This document shows positions 1 through 8,413 of a DNA stretch of 64,000 nt, piece after piece; position 1 is the first letter of the stretch; every line of letters begins with the position of its first letter. This DNA comes from a virus, in IMG/VR virus record IMGVR_UViG_3300004097_000003, positions 18,974-82,973 of that record; one strand, 5' to 3'. A program made the translations under genes and the position numbers. The notes below the pieces were generated by a model. That model searched no databases, had not been told where the DNA came from, and saw nothing but the letters and a program-made list of their open reading frames with translations.

Positions 1-1
1 T

Positions 2-1318
2 ACTGCTACTAATAACCAATTCTATATAGAGTTTGCCGCGCGTGAGGCCTTCCTTAAGACAGCAAAGCGGTATAGCTCAGTGTATGCGTTAACACGTAGC
101 CTAGGTGTACGTATAGTAAGACGTACTAGTGCAAAGACTACCGTTTCTGTTCAGAACACAAGTACATCCCAAATATTCATTCCAGCCTATGATAGCTTTG
201 AGCTTGAGGGCCGTCCGTTCTACAATAGAGAAGGTTTAATGTTTGAGCCTGCTGAGGTAAAACAGTTTGTTTTATTTGAAGGTATCATACAACGCAAAGA
301 ACTGAAATTATCGGAACTAGCTACCAACTCTTTAGAAATAATAGTAGGGGAGCCTGGTTTTGTTATTAGTGATGACGATGTTAGGGTATTTACCACGGAC
401 CCTACAGGAACTATGACTGAATGGACTAGACACGATGGCTCCCTTTTTGAACTTAATTCGGAAGATACTAAATTCTTCGATGCCACAACCGGAGACGGCG
501 ACGTTTCTTTACTTTTTGGTGATGGTACTTTTGGCTCTGTTCCTGGATCAGATAGTACACTTACTATCGTATATGCCATAACTAGTGGGACTGATGGCAA
601 CCAAGGCCTATCAGGACTTAAAGTTAACTACGCTAAGAACGATTTAATAACAGGTCAAAACATTGAGTCTATATTTGGAGGCACTGGTATTAAAGATAAG
701 GTTTACTATAAAAAGTATGCGCCTTTCATGTACAATAGTAAGAAACGTATGGTTAGCCCCAGTGACTGGCATGGTAATATAGGCCTATATCCAGGAGTGG
801 GTGATTTAAGTATCCTCAGCCAACGAGACATTGCACCTAATGACCCATCATGGCAGAACGTGGTTCGCGTATGTATATTGCCCGAAAACGGAAGCTCGTG
901 GGGTGGTCAGAATCCAAGTCCTGAATCGGCAGTGTGGACTGAATTCCTCAAGTGGGCTAAGAAACGCGTACGACCTAACACTACTATTCAGCCGTGGAAT
1001 CCAAGTAAAATTCTTACAGACATAGTAGTCGAAGTAGCGGTATTCGAGGAGGTAGACACACAGTTGATGAAGGATTTATTAACCACAGTTATCAGCGGAA
1101 TGTTCACGCATACTCCGGGCACTTTAGGTAAAGCTTTTACCCGTAGTGACTTAGATGAAGCCATAAAATACGACGATGATCAGCGTAGAGACGGCATAGA
1201 TTACGTTAAGATAGTCAGTCCTATTGAAGATATTGAACCTAGTACAAGGCTAGAGTTTGTTAGTCCTAAAAGCATAACCGTTCTGGTACGTTATACAGAA
1301 CGTGAATCATTCCTATAA
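2..1318 (+). CDS. Baseplate wedge protein, gp6/baseplate-J-like (5' partial)
   Basis: The frame is open from base 2, so the true start lies before the window; the GTG at 80 is only an internal codon preceded by in-frame coding (a segment reading QFYIEFAAREAFLKTAKRY). The protein resembles the T4 gp6/baseplate J family that forms the ring of wedges around the hub: a beta-rich centre with LLFGDGTFG followed by G-rich loops, then an alpha/beta C-terminal part (WTEFLKWAKKRVRPNTTI onward) typical of the J C-terminal domain. It is followed after 10 bases by another tail gene. The family assignment is by eye; membership of the baseplate is well supported by neighbours, the exact T4 equivalent less so. 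Confidence 0.72.
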   Translation, partial: TATNNQFYIEFAAREAFLKTAKRYSSVYALTRSLGVRIVRRTSAKTTVSVQNTSTSQIFIPAYDSFELEGRPFYNREGLMFEPAEVKQFVLFEGIIQRKELKLSELATNSLEIIVGEPGFVISDDDVRVFTTDPTGTMTEWTRHDGSLFELNSEDTKFFDATTGDGDVSLLFGDGTFGSVPGSDSTLTIVYAITSGTDGNQGLSGLKVNYAKNDLITGQNIESIFGGTGIKDKVYYKKYAPFMYNSKKRMVSPSDWHGNIGLYPGVGDLSILSQRDIAPNDPSWQNVVRVCILPENGSSWGGQNPSPESAVWTEFLKWAKKRVRPNTTIQPWNPSKILTDIVVEVAVFEEVDTQLMKDLLTTVISGMFTHTPGTLGKAFTRSDLDEAIKYDDDQRRDGIDYVKIVSPIEDIEPSTRLEFVSPKSITVLVRYTERESFL

Positions 1319-1328
1319 GTGAGTCAGC

Positions 1329-4300
1329 ATGGAAAAGAACTTATTAGACGTATTTCTTGAGTACACTAGAGGTAATCCCCTTTGGGATGACTTTATAAAT
1401 GCTCTTGATGAATTCAACCAAGAACAGATACTATCTCCTATTAAAGAGCTTGAAAGTATACGTAACATTAATAGTAACACGGACCCTGTATTTATAGATA
1501 AAACCATTAGACAGCTAGGCTTAACTATTAATAACCAACTGCTTAGTGCCAACCGTGAAAATATACATAAACTGTTCCACATGCTACCTCTGTATCATGA
1601 ACTTTCTGGTACACCTAAGTTTCCTAGGTTTATAGAATTCTTACTAGGCAGGGGTTTTCGGGCAACACCTATGTATACGGTTGACTACCAAGATTTCTAC
1701 GCAAAACCTAAAGGTAAGCTAGTTACAGAAGGAGGCCTATGGTACAGTACTTCTCATATTGAGCTTTCTGTTGATGCTCAAGGCATAGAAGACTCTTTCA
1801 GTTTACGTATTGAACGCCGCGATCTAGTCGGCTTACTTGAAGCAGGCTTTACTCAAGAACAAATAAATGAACTTCGAGGTGTGGCCTTAGATTCGAATAT
1901 ACATGATAGATTTATAGTTGAGCATATCATCCATAATAGAATAATTGAACTCTATTATGAGTTTGCTCCTATAGAAGACGTAGTAAAGCATATAGCCTTA
2001 GCACTTCCTGTAAGTGGTCAGGTGTTTATCGCAGGGTCAGTTACGATAAAGCCTAAAGAATATATAAAGTTAGACGAAAATGGAATTAAACGCCTAGAAC
2101 TCATAGCGCCTTCAATAGTATATGGCCTTGAGGTATACAGCTTCAACATGAAGGTAGTATTGTCGGACGACAGCGAGGTAACACAGCCATGCCATTTGCT
2201 AAGCACTCTTCCTGAAGGCCTAGCATCGAACAACGGGTCTAATATAGTGTTCAATGACGTTATGACTCAGACCGAGGTTCAGGTTACTGTCCTTTATCAA
2301 GGTACTTCTTTCCATAAGACAGTCCAGTTAATTCCGTTAGGTGTTCCTGCGGTACCTGATTCAGTATTCATTAGCGGTAAACGTAGAGTACTTGAAGGAT
2401 TGACTGCTCAATTCAAATTGTACGGTGACTTCGGTTTTGAGCGTAAGCCTGTATTAGACCAAGATAACGTTGAGTGGTTAATAGATACAGATGATGCCTA
2501 TTTCGAAGGAAGTATATTACACATTAGCGAAATATATGCAGAACAAAGTGCCGTAGTTACTGCCAATTACTTTGATTCTGATAATGTCCTACAGACGAAT
2601 AGCATTAGCATAGATATAATTAACTCAGTTAAAGAAGTTAAGCCTATAGATTTAACTATTAATGTACCTACAGAAATGTTACAAGGTCAGAACTATACGA
2701 TTACCGTTGACGCCAAGTACTCCGACGGAAGCGTTAAAGAAGTTAGTGCTCACTTAAAGGCAGTTAGTAACAAAGCCAAGTTTAATTTTGATGGTGTTGT
2801 ATATTCACCTGTAGTATCGCGGGATTATGATACCACATTCATTGCTGAATTCCAAGACAAAGGAGTGGCCCTGACGAAAGAGCAAAAAGTTACTTTCGTC
2901 TACCCTAAACTAGAAGTGTTTAAGCTTACTGCCTTAGTTCCAGATTCAATCGAAGAAGGTACGCGACTGCCTCTAAGTTGTATAGCCCATTGGTGCAAAG
3001 CCAGTGATTTACCTTTAGTGCAATCTAAGATCAAAACAGAGCAACAAGTACAACTGTTTACTTCCGAAACGCAAGCTGCATGGAAACCTATAGGTATACA
3101 TACCTTTGCAGCAGGAGCTGAGGGTTTTACATCTGACACAGAGATAGTAGCAGTAGAGGACGTAACAATTGATGGAAATCTATTAATAGTTCCTCAAGTA
3201 GACCAGACAAGCGACTTGATTATTGAAGCGCGTATAACTACTGAATCAGGTTTGAATGTTACAACCACAAAGTACATTCAAATTAAACCTATCGAGAATC
3301 GTATTGAAAGCGTGAAGATCTCAATTAGACAGAAACTATTTGAGGGTGAGAGCAACACCATGGCCATTGTAGCTAGCTGGTCGGACGACACTCAAACAGA
3401 ACTTAAAATAGGTACGGAAGGTTCTTCGGTAGTCTCCGCTCAAGTATTGCATGAGGACGGGCTTGCACATCCTGAGCTTTATTTCGAGGATAACATTTTA
3501 AGATATACAGGTACGATTAGCGGTATTAGCACTGTAACTGTCTATGTTCAATATACTCACATTAATTTGGATGGGGAGGAAGAGATACAATCTATACAAG
3601 AAACCGCATTGGTGTCAGTTGTACCTAAGATTGTACTTACGGATAGCATTAGAGTATTTGCCCCTGAGTCTAGGACTCTGGAGGACGGAACTTGGGCTAT
3701 ACCTAATAGAAGTCGCATGTTTATAAGAACAGAAGCCGAGTTTGAAGATGGTACTGTAGAAGATATAAAACCTGTTATTACTCCTTCGATGTTTATACCT
3801 TATAAAGAACAAGACGTACCTATAAATGTAGTTACGGGTGATTTTGCTCTCAGAGATATGGTTAACATTCTTACTAATAAGACCCCAGAGGAGATCTACG
3901 CAGAATTAGCCAAGAAGTATTTTGGGTATTTCGACGTACAGTGGGTTCCAGAAGATAGAACTTTAATCTATATTGAAAATGATAAAGGTGAAGGGGTCAG
4001 TACAAGCATAGATAACATCACTGACTTTGGTCTCATTAGAAATCACCCAGACCTAATGTCCTACGTCGAATTCGAAGCCGTTAAAGAGATTACAGATTTT
4101 GACAGGCAGGTTACTAGGACATTAGTCCAAGCATCCAAAGTCAATGAAGAAACTGAAATAGAGTTGGCCTTTAGGTATTTCAAAGAGGAAATGGAACAAA
4201 CAATCTTTATCCTAGAGCGAGAAACACAGGCACATAACTTAATACTAAGTAAACGTATCACAGGTCCTATGGAATTCTATGGCAACGTACCTGCGGTAAG

Positions 4301-6017
4301 CTATGCCTTATACGTAAACTTCGATGACAGAGGTGAAGAGTACGGAGTGTCGAATGACTGGGAACTTACCATACTTAATAAGCGTGAGGTTATGATTGCG
4401 CTAGGTATGCACTTTGAGATAGAGGACTTTGAAGACAAGACCGACGAAACTCTTAATCAAATAATGCCTGATAGAAAGATTGTGGATATTGATGAAAATG
4501 GTTATGTATATCCTAAAGAAAACGTCGATGCCTTACTTAATATTAAAGCTTTGTATGATGACGGTAAAACTTCTTTCGAGCGTGACCTAGATGTTCAAAT
4601 GCGTAGAGCCAATACCTACTTAGAACGTCTATCTATAGTAGGCCCAAGTACTATAGAGGATATAGATGATGTTAATCTTGTCCTGGACGGAGCCATGAGT
4701 CACGTACCTTACAAATTACTCCTGTGGCGCGTAGGTGCCACAACGCCTGAGGAAGTAGTAGGCTTCTGGACTCTAGAGCAAAGTACCTCAAGTAGCGAGC
4801 AGGACTTACTAGGCATAAACGTGGGAGAGGGTGACGGTAAACTTTACATTAAAACTCAAGTAGAAAACCAGGATATATTCTTAGTAGCTTATTACGAAGA
4901 ACAGTTTGATGATAGGCGCGAGTGGTTAGGTAAACGTAAGCGGATATTTATAAATGCTAATAGAGCAGTGAATAAGGTAAAGATAGATCCTGTTGGAGGC
5001 ATAATTAACGATAATGGTATAATGCAGCTAAACGCTACTGTAACTCTAGAGGATGGGTCGCAAGTCCCATTGAGTCCTAACCAGGAGCAGACGTGGATAA
5101 TAGTAGATAGTCCTGAGGGTCTTGAGATTTCGGACAGCGGCCTTCTTACTATACCTAAACTTCACACCAATGCGGATGTTACTGTATCGGTAAATGTATT
5201 CAGTGGCAGTATATCAGTAGAGCACTCAATTACCTTTCTTGTTACGGCACGTAATGCCTTACAAGGTTTACGTATAGCAGGATATAAAGATATACGTGAC
5301 GATTCAGTTATTCAAACTCAGGCCGTTTTGTTTAGGTCCAGCGATACGATAATGGACTATACAGCCGGTGAATTGGAAGGTACTAATTTCTGTAATACTA
5401 AGGAGTGCGTAACTAACGATTGCCAATGGTCCATTAAAAGAGTCGATGGACTTAACACAGATAAAGTTAGCATTAACGAAGCTACAGGCTTACTGACTGT
5501 AGGAGCCTTTGATAAAGATTTCGGTCTCGAAATTACTGCTGAATATGCAGAGCCTGGGCAACCTACTGTTACACATAGTATAGTCATGGTAGTACATAGT
5601 TCCTTGCCTCGTTTCGGTATAGGTGATTACGGAATTATCAATGAAGTTGAGATGAATACCCTTAGTAATAGAGTTAACAACCTTGATAAGGGAGGTAGCT
5701 TTAATATTAACGCGGAAGGTCCTACTGGAAGTACTAAGTATGGTTACTTTGCGCATAGAAAAGAGTTCGGTCGAGCAGTAGTTAAATCCATTAGTGAGTC
5801 TACAGACCATGGCTCTTGGGATGGGGCTAATTGGTCGATTGATGCGGCTGACTATGAGACGGAGACGGAACGACAGAATGCAATTACCAACTTTGGTACT
5901 GACCCTATAGAGATTGAAGTGTCTTATGATAACTCGACTGATATTTGGTATCTATATCGTACTGAAAAGAATAATTTTGGTTTTGGTGAATTTGCCTACT
6001 ACTATACAGTAGAATAG
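1329..6017 (+). CDS. Giant baseplate/tail protein with Ig-like repeats
   Basis: A 1562-residue virion protein. The first ~240 residues are alpha/beta and resemble the phage tail-protein-I/T4 gp7 type of baseplate component (NPLWDDFINALDEF, then a helical PLYHELSGTPKFPRFIEFLLGRGF). From about residue 230 it becomes a string of beta-sandwich units of ~90-110 residues with the bacterial Ig-like (Big_2) signature, for example YSDGSVKEV and EDGSQVPLSPNQEQTW, each ending in a hydrophobic strand. A distinct ~120-residue domain closes the protein. Position directly after the gp6-like gene supports a baseplate role with the Ig repeats exposed, perhaps for weak surface binding. The number of repeats needs a profile search. 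Confidence 0.6.
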   Translation: MEKNLLDVFLEYTRGNPLWDDFINALDEFNQEQILSPIKELESIRNINSNTDPVFIDKTIRQLGLTINNQLLSANRENIHKLFHMLPLYHELSGTPKFPRFIEFLLGRGFRATPMYTVDYQDFYAKPKGKLVTEGGLWYSTSHIELSVDAQGIEDSFSLRIERRDLVGLLEAGFTQEQINELRGVALDSNIHDRFIVEHIIHNRIIELYYEFAPIEDVVKHIALALPVSGQVFIAGSVTIKPKEYIKLDENGIKRLELIAPSIVYGLEVYSFNMKVVLSDDSEVTQPCHLLSTLPEGLASNNGSNIVFNDVMTQTEVQVTVLYQGTSFHKTVQLIPLGVPAVPDSVFISGKRRVLEGLTAQFKLYGDFGFERKPVLDQDNVEWLIDTDDAYFEGSILHISEIYAEQSAVVTANYFDSDNVLQTNSISIDIINSVKEVKPIDLTINVPTEMLQGQNYTITVDAKYSDGSVKEVSAHLKAVSNKAKFNFDGVVYSPVVSRDYDTTFIAEFQDKGVALTKEQKVTFVYPKLEVFKLTALVPDSIEEGTRLPLSCIAHWCKASDLPLVQSKIKTEQQVQLFTSETQAAWKPIGIHTFAAGAEGFTSDTEIVAVEDVTIDGNLLIVPQVDQTSDLIIEARITTESGLNVTTTKYIQIKPIENRIESVKISIRQKLFEGESNTMAIVASWSDDTQTELKIGTEGSSVVSAQVLHEDGLAHPELYFEDNILRYTGTISGISTVTVYVQYTHINLDGEEEIQSIQETALVSVVPKIVLTDSIRVFAPESRTLEDGTWAIPNRSRMFIRTEAEFEDGTVEDIKPVITPSMFIPYKEQDVPINVVTGDFALRDMVNILTNKTPEEIYAELAKKYFGYFDVQWVPEDRTLIYIENDKGEGVSTSIDNITDFGLIRNHPDLMSYVEFEAVKEITDFDRQVTRTLVQASKVNEETEIELAFRYFKEEMEQTIFILERETQAHNLILSKRITGPMEFYGNVPAVSYALYVNFDDRGEEYGVSNDWELTILNKREVMIALGMHFEIEDFEDKTDETLNQIMPDRKIVDIDENGYVYPKENVDALLNIKALYDDGKTSFERDLDVQMRRANTYLERLSIVGPSTIEDIDDVNLVLDGAMSHVPYKLLLWRVGATTPEEVVGFWTLEQSTSSSEQDLLGINVGEGDGKLYIKTQVENQDIFLVAYYEEQFDDRREWLGKRKRIFINANRAVNKVKIDPVGGIINDNGIMQLNATVTLEDGSQVPLSPNQEQTWIIVDSPEGLEISDSGLLTIPKLHTNADVTVSVNVFSGSISVEHSITFLVTARNALQGLRIAGYKDIRDDSVIQTQAVLFRSSDTIMDYTAGELEGTNFCNTKECVTNDCQWSIKRVDGLNTDKVSINEATGLLTVGAFDKDFGLEITAEYAEPGQPTVTHSIVMVVHSSLPRFGIGDYGIINEVEMNTLSNRVNNLDKGGSFNINAEGPTGSTKYGYFAHRKEFGRAVVKSISESTDHGSWDGANWSIDAADYETETERQNAITNFGTDPIEIEVSYDNSTDIWYLYRTEKNNFGFGEFAYYYTVE

Positions 6018-6057
6018 CAGTAATTTAAACTAAAGAAACAATTAAGGAAACTTTGAT

Positions 6058-8412
6058 ATGCCTGATATTATTAGCCTCGCAGATAAGCTGCGAATGACTA
6101 CAGCAGGTAAGCAGTCTGCACTTAACGCTGACCAAGGTGGAGTTTGGGTAGTACCTAAGTCTTTCGCTGTTGGTACCTTTACTGGAAGTGTTCCAAGTAC
6201 CGTGCCTGATGATCTGCTTACAAGTCCCCTATATGGGGGCAATATACATTACGCTGAGGTAGTCAGTGAGCAATCCGTCCGTTTCACATTTGATATACCT
6301 ACATCTGTAGGCACGGAAGCAGGGATACCAATCGGTGAGGTAGTTATATATCTAGATGATGGCACAGCATTCGCACACGCAGTACTAGCGGAACCTTACG
6401 TAAAGCGTAAGGGAATAGGTGTTCGCATAGAAGCTATGCTGCATATATTAGAAGCACCTGCCGCAGTTATTAATGTTACATTAAGCGAATTAGGAAGTAT
6501 TCCTAGCGTTGCCAATGTGGAAGCATTACCTAGCCCTGTAACATCACTATCAAATGCTATTAGCGTCCTAGACTTAGTACAGAATGTAGATGGTTCTACT
6601 AGCCCGGGCGTTGTATGTAAGTATGGTAACGGAGGCCAACATTGGGGCTTCTATGGATATAGCCGTATATTCAGTGAGGCTTTAGGTATAGGTAATGCAG
6701 TATCTCCTGCTGAACTTAATCAGTCAACTGCTATAACTGAATTTGAATTACAAAATGGTGACGAGTTTATTATCCAAGTAATATCGGGTAATGGTGCAGG
6801 CGAAACCCGACTATTCAAACTGAATGGAAGTGACGAAAACGCCAGCTTCGTAGCAGTAGGTTCCGCATTTACGGCCTTGAGTGATAATTCAGTTGTTAGT
6901 ATATGGGCTCCAATTGGAGCTAGTGGTTCATCAGGATGTGCTTGGCCCCCACAAGCCGACGGAGTACCTACAGACTGGGTACTTACTAAGGGTGAAGATA
7001 GTTGTCCTGTATGGTCGCCTCCTTATAAAAACAAAGCACAATCAATTACCCTGTACCGGGAGCCTAGCAAGTTAGAGCTAAAGCCTTTTAATACCATGGC
7101 TACTTCTGACCGTATGACTTATGATATAGGAGATGTGTTCCCCGAGAACAATAACTTTGCCTTAGTTAATACTCAGGGTATAAATCAACATCGTAATGCT
7201 TTTGATGTAGTTGAAAACCGTATTGAGTTTAGTCAACGCCTAGTTAACCAGATCATTCTTGACATACGTACGTTCACAAGAGCACCAAGCTCAGGTACTA
7301 AGTTAATATGGCATACTGGTGAGCATACTGGTAATGGTAGTACTCAAGAGTTTGATATGCCTAGCTATATCGACAGTCCTGAGTTAGCAATTATTACCGT
7401 CGACCATGCGCAGCAAGCCCTTACCTCCTATACTTTAGATAAAGATAGAAGTAAGATTATCTTTACCGAAGCGCCACCTGCAGGTTCTGTTATTCAGATT
7501 AGAACAGTTGAGTATATACAGGAGGAAGGCTTTAGTACTGATATCGTTAGTGTGTCTATGAAGACTTCTGATCTTACAAACGTAATACTTCTTCCTATAT
7601 CACCTGAGTCTAAAGACCAAGTATTCGTCAGTGAGCAGGGCTTCTGGGTACACGCCTCTAGTTATGAAGTAGTAGACAATCGTGTTATCTTCAATGGTTC
7701 AATTGAGCCAGAGACAAGCATGGAAGTTTTAGTATTCCAGAATATACGTGCCGAAGGTGTTGCTAGTGCTGACGTTAAAGGAATGGTAGTAGGTGCTGTA
7801 GCTACGGCTAAAGGTATTGAATTAATACGACATAATGCACCTAGTATAAAGTTACCTGCACCTGAATTCACTATCAAATCAGGCAGTGGTACCCGTGTGA
7901 CAGGTCAGTACCCTGAATTCCTTATTGAAAGTACATTGGCTGAACAGATAGCAAAAGATAGCTTCAATAGTTTTAACGTCCAAGCTAAAGAAGAAGATGC
8001 CGAGCAAATTCTTATTACACAACGTATTGAATTTAAAGGGGATATAATAGTACAAGCTAACGCGGACTTAATGGCTGAGCTTGGACCTGGTTTCATATCA
8101 GAAAGCGGATATGAGCGTGGTCAATTCGTACTAGGTGTAAGAACTACAGGTACAGTAGAGCCTGAGTATGGCCGCGGTATTAAAGGTACTGGTGAGTTTG
8201 GCATTAAAGCTGTTAGTGAGACACAAGCACAAGCATCAGGCTATGGTAATGCCAGTGTTACGCAATCGTGGAACATAATTAAAGCCAATCATCCTGCAGG
8301 CTATATAGACATTGTTGCTAAGATGCGTATATCTGACGCAAACATCAGTAAGTACGGAAGTAAACTTACAGCACTTTTAAACATAGTAGTGCTTCCTCAA
8401 TTAGGTTCTTAG
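6058..8412 (+). CDS. Virion/tail-fibre structural protein
   Basis: 784 residues, no signal peptide or membrane segment. Residues 1-140 (MPDIISLADKLRMTTAGKQ onward) look like an attachment domain. The middle has a domain of the type seen in many tail fibres, around residues 415-485 (GNGSTQEFDMPSYIDSPEL, then GSVIQIRTVEY). The C-terminal third is beta-rich with a Gly-rich segment. It starts 40 bases after the preceding gene behind an AAGGAAA box and ends one base before the next ATG, so it belongs to the same late transcription unit. The precise role (collar, fibre or whisker) cannot be read from sequence. Confidence 0.5.
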   Translation: MPDIISLADKLRMTTAGKQSALNADQGGVWVVPKSFAVGTFTGSVPSTVPDDLLTSPLYGGNIHYAEVVSEQSVRFTFDIPTSVGTEAGIPIGEVVIYLDDGTAFAHAVLAEPYVKRKGIGVRIEAMLHILEAPAAVINVTLSELGSIPSVANVEALPSPVTSLSNAISVLDLVQNVDGSTSPGVVCKYGNGGQHWGFYGYSRIFSEALGIGNAVSPAELNQSTAITEFELQNGDEFIIQVISGNGAGETRLFKLNGSDENASFVAVGSAFTALSDNSVVSIWAPIGASGSSGCAWPPQADGVPTDWVLTKGEDSCPVWSPPYKNKAQSITLYREPSKLELKPFNTMATSDRMTYDIGDVFPENNNFALVNTQGINQHRNAFDVVENRIEFSQRLVNQIILDIRTFTRAPSSGTKLIWHTGEHTGNGSTQEFDMPSYIDSPELAIITVDHAQQALTSYTLDKDRSKIIFTEAPPAGSVIQIRTVEYIQEEGFSTDIVSVSMKTSDLTNVILLPISPESKDQVFVSEQGFWVHASSYEVVDNRVIFNGSIEPETSMEVLVFQNIRAEGVASADVKGMVVGAVATAKGIELIRHNAPSIKLPAPEFTIKSGSGTRVTGQYPEFLIESTLAEQIAKDSFNSFNVQAKEEDAEQILITQRIEFKGDIIVQANADLMAELGPGFISESGYERGQFVLGVRTTGTVEPEYGRGIKGTGEFGIKAVSETQAQASGYGNASVTQSWNIIKANHPAGYIDIVAKMRISDANISKYGSKLTALLNIVVLPQLGS

Positions 8413-8413
8413 T

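Noticed and set aside
80-82. GTG as the start of the baseplate gene
   Set aside because: The same frame stays open to base 2 with protein-like composition, so the gene is truncated by the window edge.
68-85. GGTATAGCTCAGT-like stretch resembling a tRNA D-arm
   Set aside because: It lies inside the open baseplate reading frame, and no acceptor stem, anticodon arm or T-arm pairs around it.
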